Below are positions 20,532-30,971 of a stretch of DNA of 64,000 bases, piece after piece. Origin of the DNA: Streptomyces parvus (GTDB lineage Bacteria; Actinomycetota; Actinomycetes; Streptomycetales; Streptomycetaceae); contig NZ_CP135079.1 of NCBI RefSeq assembly GCF_032121415.1, positions 806,001 to 870,000 on the forward strand, in the 5' to 3' direction. Positions within the stretch are counted from its first letter, which is position 1; every line of letters begins with the position of its first letter. The notes beneath the pieces were generated by a model that saw only the letters and a program-made list of their open reading frames with translations, made no database searches and was not told the origin of the DNA. The position numbers and the translations under genes are program-made.

Positions 20532-21215
20532 TCAGTGGTCGCACGCCCAGGGGGCCGCGGCCGTCGCCACGTCCGCCAGGGCCCGCAGGTCCCGTACCGC
20601 CGCCGCCGGGTCCGCCGCCCCGTAGACCGCGGATCCGGCCACGAAGACGTCGGCTCCGGCCTCGGCGCACCGCTCGATGGTGGAGGCCGAGACCCCGCCG
20701 TCGACCTGGAGCCACAGTTCGAGACCGTGCTTGCTGATCAGCTCCCGGGTGCGGCGGATCTTCGGCAGCATGATGTCCAGGAACGCCTGCCCGCCGAAGC
20801 CCGGCTCGACCGTCATGATCAGCAGCATGTCCAGCTCGGGGAGCAGGTCCTCGTACGGCTCGATGGGCGTCGCGGGCTTGAGCGCCATCGACGCGCGCGC
20901 CCCCTTCGCCCGGATCTCCCGCGCCAGCCGCACCGGCGCCGCGGCGGCCTCGGCGTGGAAGGTGACGGACCCGGCGCCGGCCTCCACGTACTGCGGGGCC
21001 CAGCGGTCCGCGTCCTCGATCATGAGATGGCAGTCCAGCGGGGTGTCCGTCGCCTTGCTGAGCGCCTCGACGATCGGCACGCCGAGGGTCAGGTTGGGCA
21101 CGAAGTGGTTGTCCATGACATCGACATGGAGCCAGTCCGCGCCTTCGACGGCCTTCGCCTCCTCGGCGAGACGCGCGAAATCGGCGGACAGGATGCTGGG
21201 GTTGATCTGCGCCAT
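20532..21215 (-). CDS. rpe: Ribulose-phosphate 3-epimerase
   Basis: This 227-residue TIM-barrel enzyme interconverts ribulose 5-phosphate and xylulose 5-phosphate. It shows [12 protein letters not shown] at the start, the metal-binding [14 protein letters not shown] (about 30-43), [12 protein letters not shown] and the VDGGV loop. Length is typical. The ATG is well placed after a promoter-sized gap. It follows rsmB on the minus strand with 148 bp between them, so it may be expressed on its own. Product ribulose 5-phosphate also feeds the riboflavin operon. Confidence 0.96.
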   Translation of the reverse strand: MAQINPSILSADFARLAEEAKAVEGADWLHVDVMDNHFVPNLTLGVPIVEALSKATDTPLDCHLMIEDADRWAPQYVEAGAGSVTFHAEAAAAPVRLAREIRAKGARASMALKPATPIEPYEDLLPELDMLLIMTVEPGFGGQAFLDIMLPKIRRTRELISKHGLELWLQVDGGVSASTIERCAEAGADVFVAGSAVYGAADPAAAVRDLRALADVATAAAPWACDH

Positions 21216-21363
21216 GACCCAAGCCTGCCACGTCTGAGGCCGGTTCCCCGCCTCGATGCCCTCCGAAGCCTCACACGGCCCTCACAGTCCGCGCATTCTG
21301 GGCATTTTGCCAGCGCTTTACTGTTCTTTTGCCGTACCGGAGGGGGCGCTGACGCACTGATAT

Positions 21364-22797
21364 TCAGCCGGACCGGCGCAGCAGAGCCAGATACATCGCG
21401 TCCGTGCCGTGCAGATGCGGCCAGAGCTGGACGTCCGGCCCCTCGCCCAGGGCGGGCACCCCGGGCAGCAGCGGGCGGGCGTCGATCCACTCCGCCTCGA
21501 CCGGCTCCCCGCCGCGGCCCTTGAGCACGTCCTCGACGACCACCCGGGTCTCCGCCAGATGCGGCGAACAGGTGGCGTAACCGACAACGCCGCCGACCCG
21601 TACGGCTTTCAACGCCTCACGCAGCAGGCCCCGTTGGAGCGGTGCGAAGGCCTCCAGGTCCTCGGCGCGACGCCGCCAGCGGGACTCCGGGCGGCGGCGC
21701 AGCGCGCCGAGGCCGGAGCAGGGCACGTCCATCAGGATGCGGTCGAAGGTGCCGGGCAGCCACGGCGGGCGGGTGCCGTCGGCGGTGATCACCTGGTACG
21801 GGCCGGGGTTGCCGGCGAGCGAGCGCTCGACCAGCCGGGCGCGGTGGGGCTGCTTCTCGGCGGCGAGCAGTGTCGCGCCGCGCTCGGCGGCCAGCGCCGC
21901 GAGCAGGGCGGCCTTGCCGCCGGGGCCCGCGCAGCCGTCCAGCCAGCGGGTGTCGCGGCCCTCGACGGGGGCGGCGGCCAGGGCGGCGGCGACGAGCTGA
22001 CTGCCCTCGTCCTGGACGCCCGCCCGGCTCTCCCGGACGGCCTCCAGCGCGCCGGGCTCGCCGCCCTCGGCCATCCGGACGGCGTACGGGGACCAGCGTC
22101 CGGGCAGGCTGTTGTCCTCGCCCAGGGCCTTGACCAGCTCCTCGGTGGTGGAGCGGCCGGGGCGGGCGACCAGGGTCACCTCGGGCCGCTCGTTGTCGGC
22201 CTCCAGCAGGTCCTCGATGCCCGCCCGGCCGCCGCCCAGCGCGTCCCAGAGGGCGGAGACGATCCAGCGGGGATGGGAGTGCACGACGGCGAGGTGGTCC
22301 TCGGCGTCCTCGTCGTACGACGGGGCGACCTTCTCCACCCAGCCGTCGAGGTCGTGCGCGGTGACCTTGCGCAGCACCGCGTTGACGAACTTCGCACGCC
22401 CCTCCCCCAGCACCACCCGGGCCAGCTCCACGCTGGCGGAGACGGCCGCGTGGGTGGGGATACGGGTGCCGAGCAGCTGGTGGACGCCCATGTTGAGGAC
22501 GTCCAGGACCGGCGGGTCGACCTCACGCAGCGGCCGGTCGATGCAGGCGGCCACGATCGCGTCGTACGTGCCCTGGCGGCGCAGCGTCCCGTAGACCAGC
22601 TCGGTCGCCAGGGCCGCGTCCCGGCTGTCGAAGTCGCCCTTGGCACGGGCCTTCCTCAGCAGCGGGGGCAGCACGAGGTTGGCGTACGCGTCCCGCTCGT
22701 CGACGGCCCGCAGCGCCTCGAAAGCGAGGAAGCGGACCGGGTCCTTCTTGGGCCGGCGGTGGGGCTTGGCGGGACGGCGACGCGGCTGGTCGTTCAC
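21364..22797 (-). CDS. rsmB: 16S rRNA m5C methyltransferase (RsmB/Sun family)
   Basis: This 477-residue protein has an N-terminal NusB-like RNA-binding domain (about 25-150, with NLVLPPLLRKARAKGDFDSRD) and a C-terminal SAM-dependent Rossmann domain. The SAM site is LDGCAGPGGKAALLAALA. The two catalytic Cys are in DVPCSGLG and YATCSPHLAETR. It methylates a cytosine of 16S rRNA. The GTG at 22797 has GGAG upstream; the frame is open to 22935 but without a convincing start. It follows fmt, the usual order in bacteria. Confidence 0.92.
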   Translation of the reverse strand: MNDQPRRRPAKPHRRPKKDPVRFLAFEALRAVDERDAYANLVLPPLLRKARAKGDFDSRDAALATELVYGTLRRQGTYDAIVAACIDRPLREVDPPVLDVLNMGVHQLLGTRIPTHAAVSASVELARVVLGEGRAKFVNAVLRKVTAHDLDGWVEKVAPSYDEDAEDHLAVVHSHPRWIVSALWDALGGGRAGIEDLLEADNERPEVTLVARPGRSTTEELVKALGEDNSLPGRWSPYAVRMAEGGEPGALEAVRESRAGVQDEGSQLVAAALAAAPVEGRDTRWLDGCAGPGGKAALLAALAAERGATLLAAEKQPHRARLVERSLAGNPGPYQVITADGTRPPWLPGTFDRILMDVPCSGLGALRRRPESRWRRRAEDLEAFAPLQRGLLREALKAVRVGGVVGYATCSPHLAETRVVVEDVLKGRGGEPVEAEWIDARPLLPGVPALGEGPDVQLWPHLHGTDAMYLALLRRSG

Positions 22798-22948
22798 GTG
22801 AAAGGTGCTCCGCTGACGGTGAGTGGGGCGAACCCTCCCAGCGTACGACGCCGTCACCGCCCTCCCGACCAGCGGCCCGGGGGCCCTGGGACCCGGGCCT
22901 GAGCCGCTCCGGGCGCGGCCGGGGCCCTGCCTCACCCCTGCCGGCGTG

Positions 22949-23881
22949 CTACAGGCCCAGCAGCTCGCCGTGGGCGATCCGGACGCCGCGCGCCCAGTCG
23001 GCGGCCCGCATCGGCTTCTTGCCCTGCGGCTGGACCCAGAGCAGCTCGACGGCGTGCGATCCGGTGCCGACGTACACGTTGTTCTTGGCGGCCGACAGCT
23101 CGCCGGGGGCCAGATCCGTACGGTCCAGGACGGGGGTCGCCTGGATCAGCTTGAGCCGCTCGCCGCGGAACAGGGTCCAGGCGCCGGGGGCCGGCGTGCA
23201 GCCGCGGACCACCCGGTCGACCCGCAGGGCGGGCGCGGACCACTGGACCTGGGCGTCCTCCACGGTGATCTTCGGGGCCAGCGTGACGCCCTCGTGCGGC
23301 TGGGGCACGGCGTGCAGGGTGTTGTCCTCGATGCCGTCCATGGTGGCGGCGAGCAGCCCCGCTCCGGCGAAGGCGAGCCGGGTGAGCAGGTCGCCGCTGG
23401 TGTCGGTGGGGCGGATCTCCTCCGTGAGGACGCCGTAGACCGGCCCGGAGTCCAGCCCCTCCTCGATCAGGAAGGTCGACGCGCCGGTCACCTCGTCCCC
23501 GGCCATCAGGGAGTGCTGCACGGGGGCCGCGCCCCGCCAGGCGGGCAGCAGCGAGAAGTGCAGGTTGACCCAGCCCCGGGCGGGCACGTCGAGGGCGGCC
23601 TTGGGCAGCAGGGCGCCGTAGGCGACGACCGGGCAGCAGTCCGGGGCGATCTCGCGCAGCCGGGCGAGGAACTCCTCGTCCCGGGGCTTGACGGGCTTGA
23701 GCACCTCGATCCCGGCCTCCTCCGCCCGCTCGGCCACCGGGCTCGCGACGAGTCGGCGGCCCCGCCCGGCGGGGGCGTCGGGACGGGTCACGACGGCGGC
23801 CACCTCATGGCGGTCGGAGGCGATCAGGGCGTCCAGGGCGGGGACGGCGACTTCGGGGGTGCCGGCGAAGACGAGCTTCAT
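22949..23881 (-). CDS. fmt: Methionyl-tRNA formyltransferase
   Basis: This 310-residue enzyme formylates initiator Met-tRNA with 10-formyl-THF. It begins [19 protein letters not shown] and has the catalytic [17 protein letters not shown] segment (near residue 108), where Asn and His act. A C-terminal tRNA-binding domain follows from about 205. The ATG at 23881 is the family start; the longer frame to 23929 is an extension without homology. It is between rsmB and priA on the minus strand, a common arrangement priA-fmt-rsmB. Confidence 0.95.
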   Translation of the reverse strand: MKLVFAGTPEVAVPALDALIASDRHEVAAVVTRPDAPAGRGRRLVASPVAERAEEAGIEVLKPVKPRDEEFLARLREIAPDCCPVVAYGALLPKAALDVPARGWVNLHFSLLPAWRGAAPVQHSLMAGDEVTGASTFLIEEGLDSGPVYGVLTEEIRPTDTSGDLLTRLAFAGAGLLAATMDGIEDNTLHAVPQPHEGVTLAPKITVEDAQVQWSAPALRVDRVVRGCTPAPGAWTLFRGERLKLIQATPVLDRTDLAPGELSAAKNNVYVGTGSHAVELLWVQPQGKKPMRAADWARGVRIAHGELLGL

Positions 23882-23984
23882 GGGTGGCTGACTGCCTCTC
23901 GGGCCAAGACGTACGGTGACGAGCAGCACACCAGTCTAGGGGGCCCGGCCGATCAGAGCCCGGCCGCTCCCTGGTGCGGGGAGA

Positions 23985-24019
23985 CGACTCCCTTGCGCAG
24001 GGCGGCGACTCCCTTGCGC
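23985..24019. repeat. Two 14-bp direct repeats, 21-bp period
   Basis: CGACTCCCTTGCGC occurs at 23985-23998 and again at 24006-24019, two helical turns apart. The pair lies in the divergent gap between fmt and a plus-strand HTH-like gene, so it may be an operator. It may equally be a local duplication. Confidence 0.55.
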
Positions 24020-24087
24020 GGGGGCGGCGACCAGGGGGCGTACGCGCGCCGCGCACGCCCCGTGCATACGCACATACGCCCCGATAG

Positions 24088-24759
<672 letters not shown>

Positions 24760-24774
24760 CCGCACGCCGCCCTT

Positions 24775-24807
24775 CTGCCCCACCGTGCCGGTCGCACGGC
24801 GGGGCAG
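24775..24807 (+). terminator. Terminator after the HTH-like gene
   Basis: A 13-pair hairpin with one A-C mismatch joins 24775-24788 and 24794-24807 (loop CGGTC) and runs into TTCTCTGT. Confidence 0.75.
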
Positions 24808-24922
24808 TTCTCTGTCCGGGCCCGGTGCGGACCCACGGTCCGCAGGCGGCCCCGCCGCGGGCCCGGCCGATGCCGGGGCCCGATCGACCCCGTCGGCCCG
24901 ACCGGGGGACCGGCCCGTCGCC

Positions 24923-27067
24923 TCAGCCGATGTCGGGCGGGTCGATCCTGATGCGTATCGGTTCGCTCGCGCCCTTGGCCGTACGGGCCGCGAGCGCCGT
25001 CTTCAAGGCGCGGGCGAGCGCCGCCCCACGCCCCGGGACCACCCGGATCAGGGCCCGCTCCCAGGTCTCGCCCGGCGGCGCGTCCCCCGGCCTGCGGGCC
25101 CTCCCGGGCGCGGCCGAGGGGGCCGGCACCGGTCCCAGGATCTCGGCCTCCGGCGGCAGCCCGGCGGTCTGCAGGAACGCGGCCAGGGCCTCGGGCGGGC
25201 CGGTCACCGAGGCCATCCGGGAGACCGGCGGGAAGCCCAGCTCGGCCCGCTCCGCCAGCTCGCGCCGCGCGAACCCCGCCGGGTCCCAGCGGACCAGCGC
25301 CTGCACCGCACGCTCCGTCGGCTCGGCCACGACCACCACCGTGCCGCCCTCCTCCTGCCCCCGCACCAGCGCCGACGCCGCCAGCCACCGGCGCAGCGCC
25401 TCCTCCCCCGCGCGCAGATCGGGCCGTCCGAGCATGGCCCAGCCGTCCAGGAGCAGGGCCGCCGCATAGCCGCCCTCGGCGACGGGCTCCGCGCCGGGGG
25501 TGGAGACGACCAGCGCCGGGGCGTCGGGCACCGCGTCGAGGATGTGGTCGCGCCCCGAGGTACGGACGGGCACGGCGGGAAAGGCCCGGCCCAGCTCCTC
25601 CGCGGTGCGGCGGGCGCCGACGATCCGGGCGCGCAGCCGGGTGGAACCGCACTCCGCGCAACTCCAGGCCCGCTCGGCCTGCCCGCACCAGGCACAGTTC
25701 AGATCCTGCTGGTCCGGCGCTCCCAGAGGGCCCGCGCAGTGCCGGCAGCGGGCAGGGGTGCGGCAGCGTTCGCAGGCGAGGCGGGGGGCGTAACCCCGCC
25801 GGGGGACCTGGATCAGCACCGGCCCTGTGCGCAGACCGTCGCGCACGGCGCCCCAGGCGAGGCTGGGCAGCCGGGCGGAGCGGGCGGCCCCGTCCCGGGC
25901 CAGCTCGCCGTCCCCGACCGTACGGATGAGGGGCGCGGCCCGGCGCAGCCGTTCGCGGTCGGCGAGGAGCGGCAGCGCCCAGCCGCTCTCCACGAGCTGG
26001 GCGGCCTCGACCGTGCAGCTCGTCCCGCCGAGCAGGAAGCCGCAGCGGCCCTGGGCCGCCCGCAGCTCCAGGACCTCGCGGACATGCGGGAAGGGGGCGT
26101 TGTCGTCGCTGTGGCTGGAGTCGCCGTCGTCCCAGACGACGACGAGGCCGAGGTCGCGCACGGGGGCGAACATGGCGGCCCGGGTGCCCACGACCGCGCG
26201 CACCGAGCCCCGGCGCACCGCCAGCCACTGCCGATAGCGCTTCTCCGGGCCGGATTCGGCGGTCAGCAGGGCGTGCCTCCCCGCGCCGAGCGTCTCGGTC
26301 AGGGCCGCGTCGACCCGTGCGGCGGACCGCCCGTCCGGGACGACGACGAGGGCGCCGCGCCCGGAGGAGAGCGTCGCCGCGACGGCCCCGGCGATCTCCG
26401 CGGGCCAGTGCGGTCCGGGCAGGGCGGTCCACACCGCGCGCGGGGCGCCGCCCTCGGCCAGTGCGTGCAGGAAGGCCGGACCCTGGCCGTACCGCTCCCA
26501 GGTGCCCGGGTCCGGGGGCGGGGGCGGCGGCAGCGGATCCGGGGAGGGCTTGGCCTCGGCGCGGCCGTTGCGGGGCGGGACGGCGAGCTGGAGGACGTCG
26601 GCGAGGCTGCCCGCGTACCGGTCGGCGACAGCGCGGCAGAGAGCGAGCAGCTCGGGCCCGAGGACCGGCTCCGGGGAGACCACGGAAGCAAGGGCCGCCA
26701 GCGCGCCCTGGTAGTCGGAGTCGGCGCGACGCTCGACGATGAAGCCGTCGATCAGACCGCCGCCCTCGCGCCGCCCGCCCTGGACATTGCGCCCGCCGGC
26801 CCCGAACCGGACCCGCACCCGGACGCCCGGCTGTGCGTCGGCGTCCAGCTCCTGGGGCACCGCGTAGTCGAAGAACTGGTCGAGGTGGAGGACACCCTTG
26901 TTGACCAGGACGCGGGCGACGGGCAGCTCCTCGGCGAGGGCCGCGCCGCGCCAGGTCCGCGGCTTGGCGCGCGGCACCTTGGCCCGGCGCACGGTCTCCC
27001 GGATCAGCGCAAGCTGCTCCGGCGGCCCGGCACCCGGTTCGGCGGACTGCTCGTTCTCGCTGCTCAC
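24923..27067 (-). CDS. priA: Primosomal protein N' (PriA), helicase motifs degenerate
   Basis: This protein of about 714 residues matches PriA in overall layout: an N-terminal 3'-end-binding domain (VLHLDQFFDYAVP), a middle helicase-like region, and a zinc-binding block of paired cysteines (CERCRTPARCRHC, CAWCG, CAEC). The helicase Walker A expected as GxTGSGKT is replaced by a LSSGRGALVVVPDGR-type stretch without the Lys, and the DEEH box by WDDGDSS. Actinobacterial PriA proteins are usually like this, so it may assemble primosomes without unwinding. The GTG at 27067 follows AGGAA and is preferred to the ATG at 27124. Confidence 0.88.
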   Translation of the reverse strand: MSSENEQSAEPGAGPPEQLALIRETVRRAKVPRAKPRTWRGAALAEELPVARVLVNKGVLHLDQFFDYAVPQELDADAQPGVRVRVRFGAGGRNVQGGRREGGGLIDGFIVERRADSDYQGALAALASVVSPEPVLGPELLALCRAVADRYAGSLADVLQLAVPPRNGRAEAKPSPDPLPPPPPPDPGTWERYGQGPAFLHALAEGGAPRAVWTALPGPHWPAEIAGAVAATLSSGRGALVVVPDGRSAARVDAALTETLGAGRHALLTAESGPEKRYRQWLAVRRGSVRAVVGTRAAMFAPVRDLGLVVVWDDGDSSHSDDNAPFPHVREVLELRAAQGRCGFLLGGTSCTVEAAQLVESGWALPLLADRERLRRAAPLIRTVGDGELARDGAARSARLPSLAWGAVRDGLRTGPVLIQVPRRGYAPRLACERCRTPARCRHCAGPLGAPDQQDLNCAWCGQAERAWSCAECGSTRLRARIVGARRTAEELGRAFPAVPVRTSGRDHILDAVPDAPALVVSTPGAEPVAEGGYAAALLLDGWAMLGRPDLRAGEEALRRWLAASALVRGQEEGGTVVVVAEPTERAVQALVRWDPAGFARRELAERAELGFPPVSRMASVTGPPEALAAFLQTAGLPPEAEILGPVPAPSAAPGRARRPGDAPPGETWERALIRVVPGRGAALARALKTALAARTAKGASEPIRIRIDPPDIG

Positions 27068-27130
27068 AGCTGCATTCCTACCAGAGGGCACTGACAGTCC
27101 GGCGAGCTCGGAGAGTCGGGGCACGGCAGC

Positions 27131-27164
27131 GGGGCCCGGCCACCGTGTTCGGTGTCCGGGCCCC
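27131..27164 (-). terminator. Terminator after metK
   Basis: A nested hairpin starts 47 bp after the metK stop: GGGGCCCGG pairs with CCGGGCCCC around an inner CACCG-TGTT-CGGTG. It separates metK from priA. Confidence 0.75.
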
Positions 27165-27211
27165 GCCGTCGCTCACTGCTGATGCTTCTGCGAGCCCTTG
27201 CTCAGGGGTTC

Positions 27212-28420
27212 TTACAGACCCGCGGCCGCGCGCAGCGCGTCCACGCGGTCCGTGCGCTCCCAGGTGAAGTCCGGCAGCTCCCGGCCGAAGTGGCCGTACG
27301 CGGCGGTCTGGGCGTAGATCGGGCGGAGCAGGTCGAGGTCCCGGATGATCGCGGCCGGGCGGAGGTCGAAGACCTCGCCGATCGCGTTCTCGATCTTCTC
27401 CGTGTCGATGGCGGCGGTGCCGAAGGTCTCGACGAAGAGGCCGACCGGCTCGGCCTTGCCGATCGCGTACGCGACCTGGACCTCGCAGCGGGCGGCGAGA
27501 CCGGCGGCCACGACGTTCTTCGCGACCCAGCGCATCGCGTACGCGGCGGAGCGGTCGACCTTGGACGGGTCCTTGCCCGAGAAGGCGCCGCCACCGTGGC
27601 GGGCCATGCCGCCGTAGGTGTCGATGATGATCTTGCGGCCGGTGAGGCCGGCGTCTCCCATCGGGCCGCCGATCTCGAAGCGGCCGGTCGGGTTCACCAG
27701 GAGGCGGTAACCCTCGGTGTCCAGCTTGATGCCGTCCTCGACGAGCTGCGCGAGCACGTGCTCGACGACGAACTCGCGGATGTCGGGCGCGAGCAGCGAG
27801 TCCAGGTCGATGTCCGAGGCGTGCTGCGAGGAGACGACCACCGTGTCCAGCCGGACCGCCTTGTCACCGTCGTACTCGATGGTGACCTGGGTCTTGCCGT
27901 CGGGGCGCAGGTAGGGGATGGTCCCGTTCTTGCGCACCTCGGACAGCCGCCGGGAGAGGCGGTGCGCGATGTAGATGGGGAGCGGCATGAGCTCCGGGGT
28001 CTCGTCGCAGGCGTAGCCGAACATCAGGCCCTGGTCGCCCGCGCCCTGCTTGTCGAGCTCGTCCTCGTCACCCTCGACCCGCTTCTCGTACGCGGTGTCG
28101 ACGCCCTGGGCGATGTCCGGCGACTGGGCGCCGATCGACACCGAGACGCCACAGGAAGCACCGTCGAAGCCCTTTTTGGAGGAGTCGTAACCGATCTCCA
28201 GAACCTTGTTGCGCACGAGGTTGGGGATGTCGGCGTAGGCCTTGGTGGTGACCTCGCCCGCGACATGCACCAGACCGGTGGTGATCAAGGTCTCGACGGC
28301 GACGCGTGAGGAGGGGTCCTCACGCAGGAGCGCGTCGAGAATCGTGTCGCTGATCTGGTCAGCGATCTTGTCGGGGTGACCCTCGGTGACGGATTCCGAG
28401 GTGAAAAGACGGCGGGACAC
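27212..28420 (-). CDS. metK: S-adenosylmethionine synthetase
   Basis: This 402-residue enzyme makes SAM from methionine and ATP. It has the N-terminal [18 protein letters not shown] motif and the central [19 protein letters not shown]. The P-loop-like [19 protein letters not shown] lies at about residue 280. Length is normal. The ATG at 28420 follows GGGAG. A long leader with a stable hairpin lies upstream, suggesting RNA-level control. SAM level affects antibiotic production in Streptomyces. Confidence 0.97.
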   Translation of the reverse strand: MSRRLFTSESVTEGHPDKIADQISDTILDALLREDPSSRVAVETLITTGLVHVAGEVTTKAYADIPNLVRNKVLEIGYDSSKKGFDGASCGVSVSIGAQSPDIAQGVDTAYEKRVEGDEDELDKQGAGDQGLMFGYACDETPELMPLPIYIAHRLSRRLSEVRKNGTIPYLRPDGKTQVTIEYDGDKAVRLDTVVVSSQHASDIDLDSLLAPDIREFVVEHVLAQLVEDGIKLDTEGYRLLVNPTGRFEIGGPMGDAGLTGRKIIIDTYGGMARHGGGAFSGKDPSKVDRSAAYAMRWVAKNVVAAGLAARCEVQVAYAIGKAEPVGLFVETFGTAAIDTEKIENAIGEVFDLRPAAIIRDLDLLRPIYAQTAAYGHFGRELPDFTWERTDRVDALRAAAGL

Positions 28421-28462
28421 ATCGCTCCCTGGGGTTGCAGCGGCTGCTGGCTGATCATGGGT

Positions 28463-28494
28463 GGTACGTCCGAGAGCTGCGCTCGGCGCGTACC
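28463..28494 (-). promoter_or_regulatory. Structured metK leader (hairpin)
   Basis: In the metK 5' leader, GGTACG pairs with CGTACC (28489-28494 and 28463-28468) and encloses CCGAG/CTCGG pairs. A GATAAACT box a few bases upstream resembles a -10 element, so the hairpin would be near the 5' end of the transcript. A Streptomyces-metK RNA motif has been described; whether this is it needs a covariance-model match. Confidence 0.45.
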
Positions 28495-28619
28495 GTCGGC
28501 CAGTTTATCGGTCACTTCCGGCGACCGGGCCAGGTGTCTCGCCCTTTGGGAGGTTCGTGAGGTGCGCCACACACGGCACCAGTAGGACAATTCACCCCGC
28601 TCGGCCGCCGTTTTCGGCG

Positions 28620-29864
28620 TTATGGGGCGATTTCGCTCGGCCGATGGGCTGACGAGGAATTCGACGGGAACCTGACGGAAACCAGATCCCAGATCGTGTC
28701 GGCAAGGGCTTCCTTGGGACCGTACGGCACCGGCGTCTCCTGGCCGTCGGCGGCGAGGACGACCGCCTCGTTCTCCTCCGAGCCGAAGGTCTTGCGCTCC
28801 CCCACCTCGTTGACCACGAGGAGGTCGCAGCCCTTGCGGCGGAGCTTGGCACGGCCGTTGGCCAGCACGTCGTCGGTCTCGGCGGCGAAGCCGACGACGA
28901 TCTGGTCCGGCCGGGCCCGCTCCTGGGCGACCTCGGCGAGGATGTCGGGGTTACGGACCAGGGTGAGCGCCGGCGCCTCCTCGCCGTCCTTCTTCTTGAT
29001 CTTGCCGGTGGCGTACTCGGAGGGGCGGAAGTCGGCCACCGCGGCGGCCATCACCACGACGTCCGCGTCGGCGGCGGCCTTCACCACGGCCTCGCGGAGC
29101 TGGACGGCGGTGCCGACCCGCAGGACGTCGGCCCCGGCCGGGTCGGGCAGCCCGGTGTTGGCCTCGATCAGGGTGACCCGGGCTCCCCGGGCCACGGCGG
29201 TGCGCGCCAGCGCGTAACCCTGCTTGCCGGAGGAACGGTTGCCCAGGAAGCGCACCGGGTCGAGCGGCTCGCGGGTACCGCCGGCGCTGATGACCACACG
29301 GCGGCCCGCGAGGTCGGGCTCGGGAACCCCGCGCGCCAGCACCCGGCGGCAGACCTCGAAGATCTCGCCGGGGTCGGGCAGCCGGCCCTTGCCGGTGTCG
29401 ACGCCGGTGAGCCGCCCGACAGCGGGCTCGATGACGACGGCGCCCCGGCGGCGCAGGGCGGCGACGTTCTCCTGGGTGGCCGGGTGCTCCCACATCTCGG
29501 TGTGCATGGCGGGGGCGAAGACCACCGGACAGCGGGCGGTCAGGAGCGTGTTGGTGAGCAGGTCGTCGGCGAGCCCGTGGGCGGCCTTGGCCAGCATGTC
29601 CGCGGTGGCCGGGGCGACCACCACGAGGTCGGCGCCCTGCCCGATCCGCACGTGCGGGACCTCGTGGACGTCCTGCCAGACCTCGTCGGACACCGGGTGG
29701 CCGGAGAGCGCCGACCAGGTGGCCGCCCCCACGAAGTGCAGCGACGCGGCGGTCGGGACCACCCGTACGTCGTGGCCGGACTCGGTCAGCCGGCGCAGCA
29801 GCTCGCACGCCTTGTAGGCGGCGATGCCCCCGCTGACCCCCAGGACCACCTTCGGCTTGTCCAC
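28620..29864 (-). CDS. coaBC: Bifunctional phosphopantothenoylcysteine decarboxylase/synthetase
   Basis: This 414-residue protein makes 4'-phosphopantetheine for coenzyme A. The N-terminal flavoprotein domain CoaC starts VVLGVSGGIAAYKACELLRR, with the active-site His near APATADMLAKAAHG and APAMHTEMWEHP. The C-terminal CoaB domain begins near residue 190 with ISAGGTREPLDPVRFLGNR and contains the CTP-site Lys-rich GKIKKKDGE. The GTG at 29864 follows GGGGAG at six bases; upstream frame extension to 29939 is unlikely. It sits between rpoZ and metK. Confidence 0.95.
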   Translation of the reverse strand: MDKPKVVLGVSGGIAAYKACELLRRLTESGHDVRVVPTAASLHFVGAATWSALSGHPVSDEVWQDVHEVPHVRIGQGADLVVVAPATADMLAKAAHGLADDLLTNTLLTARCPVVFAPAMHTEMWEHPATQENVAALRRRGAVVIEPAVGRLTGVDTGKGRLPDPGEIFEVCRRVLARGVPEPDLAGRRVVISAGGTREPLDPVRFLGNRSSGKQGYALARTAVARGARVTLIEANTGLPDPAGADVLRVGTAVQLREAVVKAAADADVVVMAAAVADFRPSEYATGKIKKKDGEEAPALTLVRNPDILAEVAQERARPDQIVVGFAAETDDVLANGRAKLRRKGCDLLVVNEVGERKTFGSEENEAVVLAADGQETPVPYGPKEALADTIWDLVSVRFPSNSSSAHRPSEIAP

Positions 29865-29957
29865 TGCGTCTCCCCGCACTCGGCACCGTAACGGCAACAT
29901 GTGCGTCCCATGCTGCCTCACCGCGCGCGGCGCGTTCATCCGGCCCCGGACACACCT

Positions 29958-29986
29958 CAGGCCCGGCGGACGGGCCGCCGGGCCTG
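29958..29986 (-). terminator. Terminator after rpoZ
   Basis: A 12-pair hairpin, CAGGCCCGGCGG with its complement (29958-29969 and 29975-29986, loop ACGGG), starts about 20 bp past the rpoZ stop and precedes coaBC. Confidence 0.7.
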
Positions 29987-30005
29987 GAGTGAAGGTGCTG
30001 CTGCG

Positions 30006-30278
30006 TTACTGCGCGGGGCCTTCGATGGCCTCGGAGGTCAGCAGGCCCGCGTTGATCTCGCGGAGCGCGATCGACAGCGGCTTCTCGTGCACGTGGGTGT
30101 CGACGAGCGGACCGACGTACTCGAGGAGGCCTTCACCGAGCTGCGAGTAGTACGCGTTGATCTGGCGGGCGCGCTTGGCCGCGTAGATCACCAGGCTGTA
30201 CTTCGAGTCGGTGGCCTCGAGGAGCTCATCAATCGGCGGGTTGATGATGCCCTCGGGCGTGGTGATGGAAGAGGACAC
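30006..30278 (-). CDS. rpoZ: RNA polymerase omega subunit
   Basis: This 90-residue omega subunit supports folding and assembly of beta' in RNA polymerase. It is near-identical to the S. coelicolor protein as I recall it, with [20 protein letters not shown] and [19 protein letters not shown]. The GTG at 30278 follows GGAAGG; the frame extends ten codons further to 30308 without need. It follows gmk by about 60 bp, the usual gmk-rpoZ pairing. Confidence 0.97.
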   Translation of the reverse strand: MSSSITTPEGIINPPIDELLEATDSKYSLVIYAAKRARQINAYYSQLGEGLLEYVGPLVDTHVHEKPLSIALREINAGLLTSEAIEGPAQ

Positions 30279-30339
30279 TCTCTGCCTTCCGAAGGGGGTG
30301 TAGATCAAAGATCCGAGCGATCTTGACGATTGCGGGGAT

Positions 30340-30933
30340 CTAGGCCTGAAGCATCAAGGCTAGCAGCTCGCGAGCCACATCCTCGACGGAGGTGTTGACG
30401 AGCGTCGTATCGAACTCCGCCTCGGCGGCCAGCTCGACCTTGGCGGCGTCGAGCCGGCGCTCGATGACCTCGGGGGCCTCGGTGCCCCGGCCGGTGAGCC
30501 GGCGCACCAGCTCCTCCCAGCTCGGCGGAGCCAGGAAGACCAGACGCGCGTCGTCCATCGACTGGCGGACCAGCCGGGCGCCCTGGAGGTCGATCTCCAG
30601 CAGGACCGGCTCGCCCGCCTCCAGGCGGTCGAGCACGGCCCGGCGGGGCGTGCCGTAGCGGTTGCCCGCGAACTCGGCCCACTCCAGCAGCTCGCCGTTG
30701 GCGATGAGCTTGTCGAACTCCTCGTCGTCCACGAAGAAGTAGTGGACGCCGTTGCGCTCCCCGGGGCGCGGCTTGCGCGTCGTCGCCGACACGGAGAGCC
30801 AGACCTCGGGGTGCACGGAGCGCATATGGGCGACGACCGTGCTCTTGCCGACCCCCGAGGGGCCGGAGAGCACGGTCAGCCGCGGACGTACGTCCGGGGG
30901 TACGGGGGACGTCCCCCGGGATGTTGCAGCCAT
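30340..30933 (-). CDS. gmk: Guanylate kinase
   Basis: This 197-residue P-loop kinase phosphorylates GMP to GDP. The P-loop is [11 protein letters not shown] (about 22-32), followed by the GMP-binding [19 protein letters not shown] and [13 protein letters not shown]. The lid segment is in [19 protein letters not shown] Pro-rich N-terminal extension of about 18 residues is common in Streptomyces. It lies 38 bp after mIHF and before rpoZ. Confidence 0.97.
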   Translation of the reverse strand: MAATSRGTSPVPPDVRPRLTVLSGPSGVGKSTVVAHMRSVHPEVWLSVSATTRKPRPGERNGVHYFFVDDEEFDKLIANGELLEWAEFAGNRYGTPRRAVLDRLEAGEPVLLEIDLQGARLVRQSMDDARLVFLAPPSWEELVRRLTGRGTEAPEVIERRLDAAKVELAAEAEFDTTLVNTSVEDVARELLALMLQA

Positions 30934-30971
30934 GGAGCGATTATCCAGGTTCTCAGGAGTGCCTGAGAACG

